Of a DNA stretch of 35,393 nucleotides, positions 7,110 to 15,852 are shown piece by piece. A program made the position numbers and the translations under genes. The stretch is taken from the NCBI GenBank assembly GCA_024686135.1, contig JAIBDQ010000017.1, positions 1 to 35,393 on the forward strand. Direction: 5' to 3'. The notes beneath the pieces were generated by a model, which saw only the letters and a program-made list of their open reading frames with translations, had not been told where the DNA came from and made no database searches. Origin of the DNA: Halobacteriovorax sp. GTDB taxonomy: Bacteria > Bdellovibrionota > Bacteriovoracia > Bacteriovoracales > Bacteriovoracaceae. Numbering within the stretch: the stretch's first letter is position 1; the number at the start of each line of letters is the position of its first letter.

Positions 7110-10100
7110 TACATATTCCTTCTGTATCGACCGCCGACCTCATAAAGAACCGAGCTAATCTCACCCAAACTACAAAAATTAACGGCTATTAAAAGCTCTT
7201 CAAAGATGTTTTCACCGCTTAATGCCACTTCCCTAAGCTTATCCAAAGACTCTTTTGATTTTTCTTTATTGGAATCTTTAAATTTATTCAATCTATTAAT
7301 CTGATCCTGCTTCTCATCATCAGAGCATCTCGAAATCTCTATTTCTTGTTGTAACTGATCTTGAATATTATCTGCTATATAAGTGTTAACTCCAATAATT
7401 GGAAGCTCACCGCTATCTTTTAAGCCTTCATAATAAAGTGACTCTTCTTGAATCTTACTTCTTTGGTACATACTTTCCATAGCACCAAGTACTCCACCTT
7501 TATCCGAAATTCTTTCAAACTCAGACAAGACGGCCTCTTCCACTAGATCAGCAAGTTCTTCAAAAATATATGAGCCTTGTAATGGATTATCAGTCTTATT
7601 TAAGCCAAACTCTCTATTGATGATCATTTGAATTGCCATCGCCCTTCTAACTGATTCCTCAGTAGGCGTGGTGATTGCTTCATCATATGCGTTTGTATGA
7701 AGAGAATTACAGTTATCTGAAAGTGCTAGAAATGCCTGTAAAGTTGTTCGAATATCATTAAAGTCAATTTCTTGTGCATGAAGAGACCTACCAGAGGTTT
7801 GTACATGATACTTAAACTTCTGTGACTTTTCACTAGCTCCATACCGATCCCTCATGGCCACGGCCCAAATTTTTCGAGCCACTCTACCGATCACTGTATA
7901 TTCGGGGTCTAGCCCATTACTGAAAAAGAATGAAAGATTCGAAGCGAAGTCATCAACTTTCATTCCTCTGCTCAAGTAATATTCAACGTATGTAAAACCA
8001 TTTGAAAGTGTAAACGCAAGCTGACTAATAGGATTAGCTCCTGCTTCAGCAATATGGTAACCCGATATAGAAACCGTATAATAATTTTTAATTGCATTTT
8101 TGCAAAAGTACTCTTGAACATCTCCCATCATCTTCAAAGCGAACTCAAGGCTAAAAATACATGTGTTCTGAGCTTGATCTTCTTTTAGAATATCTGCCTG
8201 TACAGTTCCACGTACCATCCTCATAACTTCAAGACGTTTCTCTTCATTAAAAAACTCATCTCCATTTAAATTCTGTGAAATCGCGGCATTCATATACATG
8301 GCCAAAATAATTGGCGCTGGTCCATTGATCGTCATAGATACTGACGTTTTCGAATCAGTTAGTTCAAATCCTTTAAAAAGAGTTTTCATATCTTCTAGAG
8401 TTGCGATGCTAACTCCAGCTTCTCCAATTTTCCCAAATATATCTGGCCTTTTATCCGGATCCTCACCGTATAAAGTTACAGAGTCAAAAGCAGTTGAAAG
8501 TCTTTTCGCTGGATCATCTTCAGAAAGATAATGAAATCTTTTGTTAGTTCTACTCGGTCCACCTTCTCCAGCAAACATTCTCTTTGGATCTTCATCAGCT
8601 CTTTTAAATGGAAAGATCCCTGAAACATAAGGGAAATGGCCCGGTAAATTCTGATTTCTTATAAACTTAATCTTCTCAGATAAAGAATTTGTTGAAGGAA
8701 ATGCAACTTTAGAAATATTTAACCCAGAAAGACTTGTGAACTGAGAAGCAACCTTTAAGTTTTTTCCTCGAACTTCAAAGTTAAATTCCCCTGTCTTGTA
8801 TTCTTTAACTGTACTATCAAATCTATTAATTTTTTCTAAGACTTCAGAAGGTAAGGCTTCTTCTACCTTTTTCAGTTCATCTTTTATCTCAGTATTATTT
8901 GGAAGAACTTTCAAGGCTCCTCTTAAAGATTCTAGTTCTGCTACCTTCTCTATGATCTCAAGAGTCTCTTCATTGTAATCTTTTACGGCCTTTGAAATCT
9001 CTCGAAGATACAGTGCTCTATCTGGAGCTATAATTCTGGATTTCAAGCTTGGAACTTTTTGACAGTCTAAGCTATCAAAAGCTTTTATATCAAAATCAAA
9101 CTCGCTACAAATATCTTTAAAAAGAGCATTTACTCCAGGATCGTTAAACTGTGAAGCAATGGTCCCATAAATCGGTAAGTCTTTGTCCTCAGGACTTCCT
9201 GGATGACCAGCAAAGAGTTCATGATCTCTTCGATATTGTTTTCTAATATCCCTCATGGAGTCTTCAGATCTAGGCTTCTCAAACTTATTTAAAACAACAA
9301 AATTGGCAGACTCTAACATCTCAATTTTTTCTAATTGAGACTGGGCTCCATATTCTGGAGTCATCACATAAATACATTTATCTGATATTTTTGTGATAGC
9401 GTCTGAGGCTTGACCAATCCCACTCGTCTCCACAATTATGAAGTCAAAATCTTGAGTCTTTAAGAAGTTCACTACTTTTTGAATCTGTGGACTGAGCTCG
9501 GTTCCGGAGTCTCTAGTTGCCAGAGACCTTATAAAAAAGTTTTCATATTGAGCCGAACCTAATCTAATTCTGTCACCTAGCAAGGCACCTTGTGATTTCT
9601 TTTTAGTAGGGTCTACTGAAACGAGGGCGACTTTTTTGTCTTTATAAATTCTGTTAAATCGAAGCAAGATCTCATCTATAAGACTTGATTTCCCAGCACC
9701 ACCAGTACCCGTAATCCCAAGGACTGGAGTATTTTTTGAAGTGAACTCTATTGGAGTTTCTCCTTCATTTTCAATATGCGTAATACATTTAGAAATTTCC
9801 CTGAAGTTTAAATCACTTTTTGAAAAAGTATGCCCTTCAAGTGTTGAAAATTTACTCTTTTCGACCATATCTTCGATAATACCTTTAAGACCTAAGGTCA
9901 TCCCGTCTTCTGGACTGTAAATCCTTGTAATTCCTTTTTCATGGAGGGCCTTAATTTCGGACGGGGTAATAACTCCGCCACCGCCACCAAACATCTTAAC
10001 GTTCTTAGCACCTGCCTTATCTAGAAGTTCTCTAATGTAGGCAAAGTACTCATTATGACCACCTTGGTATGAACTTAAAGCGACAGCATTAGCATCTTCC

Positions 10101-10255
10101 TGAATAACAGCATCAACAACCTCTTGGGCCGAACGATTATGACCTAAGTGGATGACCTCCACCCCATTGGCCTGAAGAAGCCTTCTCATTATATTGATTG
10201 AAACATCGTGCCCATCGAATAAACTGGCTGCTGTGACAAATCTGATCGGTTTCAT
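7109..10255 (-). CDS. icmF: Fused isobutyryl-CoA mutase IcmF
   Basis: This 1048-residue enzyme has the IcmF domain order. An N-terminal cobalamin-binding domain has DGHD at 14-17, with His16 as the likely cobalt ligand. A MeaB-like G-protein chaperone domain starts near 175 with Walker A GTGGAGKS at 183-190. The methylmalonyl-CoA-mutase-like barrel fills roughly 520-1048, with VSGIFPFKR, SISGYHIAEAGA and NSLHTNAYDEA. IcmF interconverts isobutyryl-CoA and butyryl-CoA using adenosylcobalamin, with the G domain guarding cofactor loading. Methylmalonyl-CoA mutase normally lacks the fused G domain, which is why I prefer IcmF; relatives acting on pivalyl-CoA are possible. AGGAAA precedes the ATG. 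The adenosyltransferase follows with 1-base overlap. Confidence 0.92.
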   Translation of the reverse strand: MKPIRFVTAASLFDGHDVSINIMRRLLQANGVEVIHLGHNRSAQEVVDAVIQEDANAVALSSYQGGHNEYFAYIRELLDKAGAKNVKMFGGGGGVITPSEIKALHEKGITRIYSPEDGMTLGLKGIIEDMVEKSKFSTLEGHTFSKSDLNFREISKCITHIENEGETPIEFTSKNTPVLGITGTGGAGKSSLIDEILLRFNRIYKDKKVALVSVDPTKKKSQGALLGDRIRLGSAQYENFFIRSLATRDSGTELSPQIQKVVNFLKTQDFDFIIVETSGIGQASDAITKISDKCIYVMTPEYGAQSQLEKIEMLESANFVVLNKFEKPRSEDSMRDIRKQYRRDHELFAGHPGSPEDKDLPIYGTIASQFNDPGVNALFKDICSEFDFDIKAFDSLDCQKVPSLKSRIIAPDRALYLREISKAVKDYNEETLEIIEKVAELESLRGALKVLPNNTEIKDELKKVEEALPSEVLEKINRFDSTVKEYKTGEFNFEVRGKNLKVASQFTSLSGLNISKVAFPSTNSLSEKIKFIRNQNLPGHFPYVSGIFPFKRADEDPKRMFAGEGGPSRTNKRFHYLSEDDPAKRLSTAFDSVTLYGEDPDKRPDIFGKIGEAGVSIATLEDMKTLFKGFELTDSKTSVSMTINGPAPIILAMYMNAAISQNLNGDEFFNEEKRLEVMRMVRGTVQADILKEDQAQNTCIFSLEFALKMMGDVQEYFCKNAIKNYYTVSISGYHIAEAGANPISQLAFTLSNGFTYVEYYLSRGMKVDDFASNLSFFFSNGLDPEYTVIGRVARKIWAVAMRDRYGASEKSQKFKYHVQTSGRSLHAQEIDFNDIRTTLQAFLALSDNCNSLHTNAYDEAITTPTEESVRRAMAIQMIINREFGLNKTDNPLQGSYIFEELADLVEEAVLSEFERISDKGGVLGAMESMYQRSKIQEESLYYEGLKDSGELPIIGVNTYIADNIQDQLQQEIEISRCSDDEKQDQINRLNKFKDSNKEKSKESLDKLREVALSGENIFEELLIAVNFCSLGEISSVLYEVGGRYRRNM

Positions 10256-10319
10256 AGAGATTTCCTAACTATCGCATAGTGCCAAAAATTAACTAAGCTA
10301 CTAAATTTACACCTTGGGG

Positions 10320-10347
10320 AATATAACTTATAAAACCATCTAAGCAA
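10320..10347 (-). promoter_or_regulatory. Possible icmF promoter
   Basis: On the minus strand TTGCTT (10347-10342), a 16-base spacer and TATATT (10325-10320) precede icmF by about 65 bases. The -35 match is weak. No cobalamin riboswitch is visible in this 137-base region. Confidence 0.35.
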
Positions 10348-10374
10348 AATAGCTTTGGATTAATGATAGTTTGA

Positions 10375-10380
10375 TATAAA
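10375..10380 (+). promoter_or_regulatory. Possible -10 element very close to the ferredoxin start
   Basis: TATAAA at 10375-10380 would start transcription near 10387, only about 6 bases before the ATG at 10393. No Shine-Dalgarno sequence or convincing -35 is visible. Confidence 0.3.
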
Positions 10381-10392
10381 CTGTACGTAGTT

Positions 10393-10842
10393 ATGGACGA
10401 AAAAAGAAACATTATAGTCGAAAACCCGTTTCACACGGCGCGTCTTAAACCCAAAAGAAAAGGGAAGATACCCCCGAAATTACTAGCGGTTGTGCACCAA
10501 TCTGGCTGTACTGGCTGCGAAGTATGTATTGCTGGTTGCCCCGTAGATAGTATTGAACTTGTCCCTGGACCAAACCCAACAAATCCACAGTTCCAACAAA
10601 CAGTAGAGATCGACCTTGCTAGATGTATTGGATGCCAAAACTGTAGCCAAGATTGCCCGTGGGAAACTATCATGATGTACGACAGTAATGATGCTTTTAC
10701 TGCCTGGGGATCTGAAACTCTTTTTAGTGAACTATATGTTGAAGAAAGTAAGATAGACGAAATTAAAGAAAAATTTGGAGCTGTTGATAAACCCGAAGAA
10801 CCTGCTCCAGACGATACACCTAACGAGCAAGACGCTTCTTAA
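10393..10842 (+). CDS. Dicluster 4Fe-4S ferredoxin-like protein
   Basis: This 149-residue protein has two full CxxCxxCxxxC cluster motifs: Cys39, 42, 45, 49 and Cys78, 81, 84, 88. They are separated by a 28-residue insert that includes GPNPTNPQ. It should carry two [4Fe-4S] clusters and move electrons in the cytoplasm. The 30-residue basic N-terminus and acidic, Pro-rich C-terminus are not recognised. No oxidoreductase subunit is adjacent, so its partner is unknown; the ETF system or Fe-S enzymes elsewhere are possible. The final 23 bases overlap lgt on the other strand. Confidence 0.8.
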   Translation: MDEKRNIIVENPFHTARLKPKRKGKIPPKLLAVVHQSGCTGCEVCIAGCPVDSIELVPGPNPTNPQFQQTVEIDLARCIGCQNCSQDCPWETIMMYDSNDAFTAWGSETLFSELYVEESKIDEIKEKFGAVDKPEEPAPDDTPNEQDAS

Positions 10843-11557
10843 TTAGAATAGTTCCTGAAACAAAAATAAGACTGATTGCAATCCACTGACTTGTAGAAAC
10901 CCCTTCTCCAGAAACTCCGCGAATAAGATCCCCTCTAAAAAGTTCCGTGACGTACCTAAGTCCAGAATAAAGAAAAATATAGAGTAAATAATCTTCAGCT
11001 TTTTCTTTATTTTTGAGAATTTTCCACAAAAAATAAAAACCTATTGTGAACAGTCCCATTGCTTCATAAAGTTGAACAGGATGCCTATCCATTCCATGCA
11101 AATGAATAGAGAAAGGAAGGTCGCATTGTGAACCGAAACAACAGCCCGCTAATAAGCAACCCACTCGTCCTACACCATGGGAGAACGCTATTGAAGGTAA
11201 TAAGAATTTAAAATTCTCTAATTTCCACTTTTTAAGCACCTTCGTGTAAAAAAGTACAAAAGCTGCTGCGAGCAGAAATCCTCCGTAAAAGACAAATCCC
11301 CCGCCAAGCCAAAACTCTGAAGCTCCCGCATACTCAGTAACCTTATCCTCTGCAGAGGAAAACAAAAATAAAACCTTAGAGCCAATCCAACTAGAAGCAA
11401 AGATTCCTATATAAAGGAGTAGGAATCCATCCCTTGAAATATTTCTTTTATTGAGAAGATAAAGAGAGAGCTGGTATCCCAGCCCCCAAGATAAACCCAT
11501 AAAAAAGGGATAAGAAAAAACCTGAGACCCGAATAATTCAAAAAGAATTGGTCTCAT
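10820..11557 (-). CDS. lgt: Prolipoprotein diacylglyceryl transferase
   Basis: This 245-residue integral membrane protein has about seven hydrophobic segments and the Lgt signature region HGVGRVGCLLAGCCFG near residues 127-142, followed by HPVQLYEA. Lgt moves diacylglycerol from phosphatidylglycerol to the lipobox Cys of prolipoproteins, the first step in lipoprotein maturation. The signature is the Cys-rich variant, not the GRIGNFING form of gamma-proteobacteria. At least three lipoprotein genes lie in this window. It sits 5 bases after the response-regulator gene, so it is probably the last gene of that operon. The C-terminal RGDLIRG block is also typical. Confidence 0.88.
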   Translation of the reverse strand: MRPILFELFGSQVFSYPFFMGLSWGLGYQLSLYLLNKRNISRDGFLLLYIGIFASSWIGSKVLFLFSSAEDKVTEYAGASEFWLGGGFVFYGGFLLAAAFVLFYTKVLKKWKLENFKFLLPSIAFSHGVGRVGCLLAGCCFGSQCDLPFSIHLHGMDRHPVQLYEAMGLFTIGFYFLWKILKNKEKAEDYLLYIFLYSGLRYVTELFRGDLIRGVSGEGVSTSQWIAISLIFVSGTILIKKRLAR

Positions 11558-11562
11558 ACGGC

Positions 11563-13056
11563 CTAGTAATACTCTTTCGGATTAATTTCGTATTTCTCTA
11601 TTTTTCTTAAAAGAGTTTTTTTAGGAATATTCGCCTTCAATGCCGTTTGGTTAATTTTGCCTTTATTTAATTGAAGGGCATGAATAATAAATTCTTTTTC
11701 AAACAACTCTTTAGCAACCTGAAAATCCATCTTGATTTCATTGTCTTCAGTTTTGGTAGCAAAAGTGAATTGATATCCCTCTGACTGCTCATTGGTTGGC
11801 CTTTCGGTTACAACTGAATCTTGAATATCTTTGAAGTCGATGATTCCCTGTAGAGACTCATCCTTCTCAGCTTTACCACCTACCGTTTTCCTAATCACAT
11901 CTGGCAATGAGGCGGGCTGGATGGTGTCAGTAGACTCAATGATAAAGGCATGCTCGACTACGTTTCTAAGCTCCCTAATATTCCCTGGCCACGTATACTC
12001 TTTAACAAGTGCAGTCGATTCTGGACTAAGTCCCTTTATCTCTAAGTTATGAACGCCATTAAAGTATTTAATATAGTAGTCAATCAGGTGAGGAATATCT
12101 GAAAGCCTTTCTCTTAGTGGCGGTAAATAAACAGGCAGAACATTTAATCTGTAAAATAAATCTTCTCTAAATGACCCATCTTTAATCATTTCTTCGAAAG
12201 GCTTATGAGAGGCTGCAATTATACGTACATCAACTTTCACATCTCTATTTGAACCTACAGGCGTAAAAGATCTCTCTTGCAACACCCTTAGTAGTTTAAC
12301 TTGCATGCCTGGTGAGATATCTCCAATTTCATCTAAAAATATCGTTCCGCCATCGGCATACTGAAACTTCCCAAGTTTTCTTTCGGATGCCCCTGTAAAG
12401 GCTCCTTTTTCATGTCCAAACAATTCCGACTCAATCAAGTTTTCAGGAACAGCTGCCAAGTTTATGGTAACAAATTTTTCATCTTTTCTTGGACCGTTGT
12501 AATGAATTGCTTTTGCGACGAGTTCTTTACCGGTACCACTTTCACCTCTAATTAATACTGGTGTATTAACCTGCGCCAGCTTACTAATAACATTAAAAAC
12601 TTTAATCATTACATCTGATTCACCAACAAACTTATCATCTGAATTTCCACCAAGTGATAATTGTGGTGCTGAGAAGATTGATGTTTCAACGAGTGATCTG
12701 GCTTTTAAAGCTCTTTTAATTAGTGCAACTAAATTATCAGAAGATATTGGTTTCTCTAAATAATTGTAAGCCCCTTCTTTCACTACCTTTACGGCGTCAC
12801 CAACATTTGAATAGGCCGTAAGAATTAAAACTATAATTGAAGGGTCATATTTTTTTATATGTCCAAGCGCTTCGATCCCATCCATTTCTGGCATGTTCAC
12901 ATCCATAACAACTAGGTCATACTTTTCAGCTGTAACTTTATTTAATGCTTCTTTTCCATTATCTGCTACATCTACAAAAAAGTGATGGTATTCTAGGGCT
13001 TGCCTTACGGAGTCTTGTAAAACCTTATCATCATCTACTACTAAAACTTTATGCAT
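11563..13056 (-). CDS. NtrC-family sigma-54-dependent response regulator
   Basis: Of 497 residues, 1-120 are a receiver domain with phospho-acceptor Asp52 (VVMDVNMPEMDG) and the acidic cluster VDDD at 7-10. Residues 140-375 form the AAA+ domain: Walker A GESGTGKE at 171-178, the sigma-54 contact loop GAFTGA at 218-223 and Walker B FLDEIGD at 240-246. The C-terminus carries a Fis-type helix-turn-helix (INQTALKANIPKKTLLRKIEKYEI). It should bind an upstream enhancer and open sigma-54 promoters once phosphorylated. The CHASE2 kinase gene ends 19 bases upstream and is the natural partner. A candidate target promoter is present at 27768-27783. Confidence 0.93.
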   Translation of the reverse strand: MHKVLVVDDDKVLQDSVRQALEYHHFFVDVADNGKEALNKVTAEKYDLVVMDVNMPEMDGIEALGHIKKYDPSIIVLILTAYSNVGDAVKVVKEGAYNYLEKPISSDNLVALIKRALKARSLVETSIFSAPQLSLGGNSDDKFVGESDVMIKVFNVISKLAQVNTPVLIRGESGTGKELVAKAIHYNGPRKDEKFVTINLAAVPENLIESELFGHEKGAFTGASERKLGKFQYADGGTIFLDEIGDISPGMQVKLLRVLQERSFTPVGSNRDVKVDVRIIAASHKPFEEMIKDGSFREDLFYRLNVLPVYLPPLRERLSDIPHLIDYYIKYFNGVHNLEIKGLSPESTALVKEYTWPGNIRELRNVVEHAFIIESTDTIQPASLPDVIRKTVGGKAEKDESLQGIIDFKDIQDSVVTERPTNEQSEGYQFTFATKTEDNEIKMDFQVAKELFEKEFIIHALQLNKGKINQTALKANIPKKTLLRKIEKYEINPKEYY

Positions 13057-13075
13057 AGAACTTCTCCATCCCAGT

Positions 13076-14959
13076 TCATTGGTTTCTCAATTTTACAGTA
13101 AATTTAGTCCCTTGTCCCAATGTTGATTCCGCGTCAATGATGCCTCCATGAAGCTCCACAAAATATTTAACTAAATATAAACCAAGACCCGTGCCTTTGA
13201 TGCTATGACTTGCATCATTTTTTACCCGATAGAACTTGTCAAAAATGTGCTCCAAATCATCTTTTGGAATTCCTACTCCATTATCTTGAATTTCTACATG
13301 AACCCACTTTTCATCATCCCAGCTTTTCACCTTAACAGCAGTGTTCTCACCAGAGTACTTAATGGCATTCTCAATTAAATTACTTAAAACTCTTTTCATT
13401 AAATTTTGATCAAACTCAATGGGATAAAGTGGAGACAACTCCATATCAACAACAACATTCTTATTCGTTGCTTCATATCTTAGGCCTTCGACCGTGCTCT
13501 CAATAACAGTATTAATATCTCTAGAGACTAAGGAGAGATCTAAATTCCTTGATTCTATTTTAGTCAAATCTAGGATCGAGGTGATAAACCTGTTTAGCTC
13601 CTTAGTCGAATCCATAATTGATTGTAGGTTTCTTTTATTTTGTTCTTCATCAGAGTTTTGATTCAGCATTATATCTGCTAAACCTGCAATTTTGGCCACG
13701 GGTGTTTTAAGGTCATGGCTCATTAAAGAAATAAAGTTTTGTTTAAGGTTTTCAACTTTTTTTAACAGCTTAGTTTCTTCTTGTATTGCATATCTTCTTT
13801 GATATTCACCAATAGCTCTGAAGGGAACCCAAATATAATAAACGACAAAGACGGTGAGTACGAGATGAGTGACGTAAAGCCAAAGACCCATAAAAGAGAA
13901 CATAAGATAGGAAATTAAGAAAATCCCCAACATCACTACTATCGTAATAAAAAGACCACTCGTTGGTTTTACTTTAGATATGGTGATTGAAAGAAAGATC
14001 GCGATAATTATAGCAAGCGTATAAGTTACGTAGCGTGGAATCTGGTAAACAGTTTTATTATTAATCAAAGCTTGCATGATCGAAGCATGAACCATTAATT
14101 TAGGAGCTTTGTACTCCTCTTTATTAAAAGGCGTTAAAACAAAATCCGGAGCGTTGGTCATATATGAAGGACCAATCAAGACTATTTTATTAGTAAAAAA
14201 TCCTTTAGGAAAATTTCCTACCCTAACCCTATGAAAGGGTATCTTTTTAATTCGGCCATTGGACTCCAGTGGCGAAGTGTAATACCTAAAGAGCGTAAAA
14301 GTTGCGTCAGCCTTTCTAACATAGTAAGCCCCAAGGATTGAGTTTATATTTAACGGCTCTAACTCCTTAGCCTGTCTAAATTTGTTTGCAGACCACAGGT
14401 GAATCGAGTCTTCCCCTCCAACATTTAAAATAGCTCGTCTACAAACGTCATCTTTAGCAAAGGTTAGACCATCTAAGTTTATTAATGAAGATGAGTGACC
14501 AAAATCCCTAAGATCAACCGGAGGTAACAACTCACCCCAGGCATCCCACTCTGTACCAAATCGAAACTCACCACCAAGGCCCTTGAACTTTTCTATTGAG
14601 TTGGTGAATTGTCCCAGATGTTTTCGATCTTGTGTTGTCACAGGTTCTAGAAAATTAACAAAGTAATTAACTAAAAATGGCCGATCTTTTATCAGCCTCT
14701 CAAGCATCTTACTATGTGAAGCGTACGTGTAAGGGTATGACTCGCCTAAAAAGCGATCGCTATCATCGTCTAGTGTTATTAAGACGATATTATCTTCATA
14801 GCTTGTCCCAAAGTCCCACTTAACCCTTAGGTCGTAAAAGATAGCCTCTTGAGCTGAAAAGGAATATTGAAAAAGAATGACGACAAAAATAACCGTGAAG
14901 AATAACGGGTAATATTTTGAAATATCAATTGTCCGTTTCTTCTTAGGTTCTGTTTTCAA
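13076..14959 (-). CDS. CHASE2-domain sensor histidine kinase
   Basis: This 627-residue protein has one membrane helix near residues 17-35, then an extracytoplasmic CHASE2 sensor domain to about 300, then three close membrane helices (about 308-380). The cytoplasmic part has a HisKA domain with HDLKTP, phospho-acceptor His415, and an HATPase_c domain with the N-box NLIENAIKY, DNGVGIP and GTGLGL. This is the standard CHASE2 kinase layout. The signal is unknown. The response-regulator gene follows after 19 bases, and an unrecognised membrane protein gene precedes it by 12 bases. The kinase would control the sigma-54 activator. Confidence 0.92.
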   Translation of the reverse strand: MKTEPKKKRTIDISKYYPLFFTVIFVVILFQYSFSAQEAIFYDLRVKWDFGTSYEDNIVLITLDDDSDRFLGESYPYTYASHSKMLERLIKDRPFLVNYFVNFLEPVTTQDRKHLGQFTNSIEKFKGLGGEFRFGTEWDAWGELLPPVDLRDFGHSSSLINLDGLTFAKDDVCRRAILNVGGEDSIHLWSANKFRQAKELEPLNINSILGAYYVRKADATFTLFRYYTSPLESNGRIKKIPFHRVRVGNFPKGFFTNKIVLIGPSYMTNAPDFVLTPFNKEEYKAPKLMVHASIMQALINNKTVYQIPRYVTYTLAIIIAIFLSITISKVKPTSGLFITIVVMLGIFLISYLMFSFMGLWLYVTHLVLTVFVVYYIWVPFRAIGEYQRRYAIQEETKLLKKVENLKQNFISLMSHDLKTPVAKIAGLADIMLNQNSDEEQNKRNLQSIMDSTKELNRFITSILDLTKIESRNLDLSLVSRDINTVIESTVEGLRYEATNKNVVVDMELSPLYPIEFDQNLMKRVLSNLIENAIKYSGENTAVKVKSWDDEKWVHVEIQDNGVGIPKDDLEHIFDKFYRVKNDASHSIKGTGLGLYLVKYFVELHGGIIDAESTLGQGTKFTVKLRNQ

Positions 14960-14971
14960 TTGCTATACACC

Positions 14972-15673
14972 TTAAGCTCTTTCTTTATTAAATATAACAC
15001 TAACCAAATCAGTTTCCTGAATTTTATAAATTCCCAATATTCTAACCAGTTCACAAGTAAAGGTGTCTAAGGCAGGGATGTCTGAATTGTAGTAAGAATG
15101 TTCATGCTGATCAATTTTGGTTTTAACAACAGACTCTATAAGTAATCTAAATGGAGTCCCCCAGATACCTACTAACAAACTAAAGAACCAGGTCCTTCCT
15201 AAAGACTTTTCAATTATCACAAGAGGGAGATTATAAATTGAATACAGATACATTAATCTCGAATTCTTTTTAGCCGTCTTATCTTTAAACATACTTATAA
15301 CGTGACGAAATGCTTCATCTACATGGTTTGTATCTTTAAAGCTTTTATCGATTATTACGAATTTCTTACCGCGCCATTCAAAACAAATAACGTTCTTTAA
15401 CCCAACCCTTGAATAGCACAGTGTTAATCCATGTTGATTATGTCCATATGACAAGTTGGATAGTCTCTCCAAAAGCTTGTCACCCCTTTTGGCCGGCACT
15501 GCTAACAAAAAAAGCAAAATCCATTTATCTATAAATGAGTATATTAATAGTAAGTAAACAAGAGCTATTGTAATACCGACCAATTCTCCCTTTACCGGGA
15601 AAATTAGAAACGAAATTGAGGCCACGGCATATAACCAAAGGCCAAATAATATCAAGAGCTTTACGCTTTGCAC
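14972..15673 (-). CDS. Membrane protein of unknown function, possibly a degenerate M48-like fold
   Basis: This 233-residue protein starts at a GTG preceded by AAAGGA. Two membrane helices fill residues 5-58. The soluble part has a weak resemblance to HtpX-type M48 peptidases: KKFVIIDKSFKD..HVDEAFRHVISMF lies where the strand and HExxH helix would be, but there is no HExxH. A third hydrophobic segment is near residues 160-180. It is the first gene of the kinase/regulator operon, so it may feed information to the kinase. The M48 link is only a pattern impression; treat it as unknown. Confidence 0.6.
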   Translation of the reverse strand: MQSVKLLILFGLWLYAVASISFLIFPVKGELVGITIALVYLLLIYSFIDKWILLFLLAVPAKRGDKLLERLSNLSYGHNQHGLTLCYSRVGLKNVICFEWRGKKFVIIDKSFKDTNHVDEAFRHVISMFKDKTAKKNSRLMYLYSIYNLPLVIIEKSLGRTWFFSLLVGIWGTPFRLLIESVVKTKIDQHEHSYYNSDIPALDTFTCELVRILGIYKIQETDLVSVIFNKERA

Positions 15674-15852
15674 AATATCCTTTAACGTGGTGCGTTTTTA
15701 GTAATTACTCGAAGCAGTGATAAGTATAGACAATATAACCCCCAAGGGCTATAACGCAGTCACGTATATGAACCCAAGTTTTAGATAGATCGTTTTACCT
15801 TTTACCATATAACTATCTGAAATCAGGGGCAAAATTTGAGCGGGATGACAAT

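Noticed and set aside
8298-8978. Short plus-strand frames opposite icmF
   Set aside because: They mirror a strongly supported gene and have no recognisable content.
10265-10290. TGGCAC on the minus strand upstream of icmF as a sigma-54 promoter
   Set aside because: The base pair expected to be GC at -12 is TA, so the essential second element is missing.
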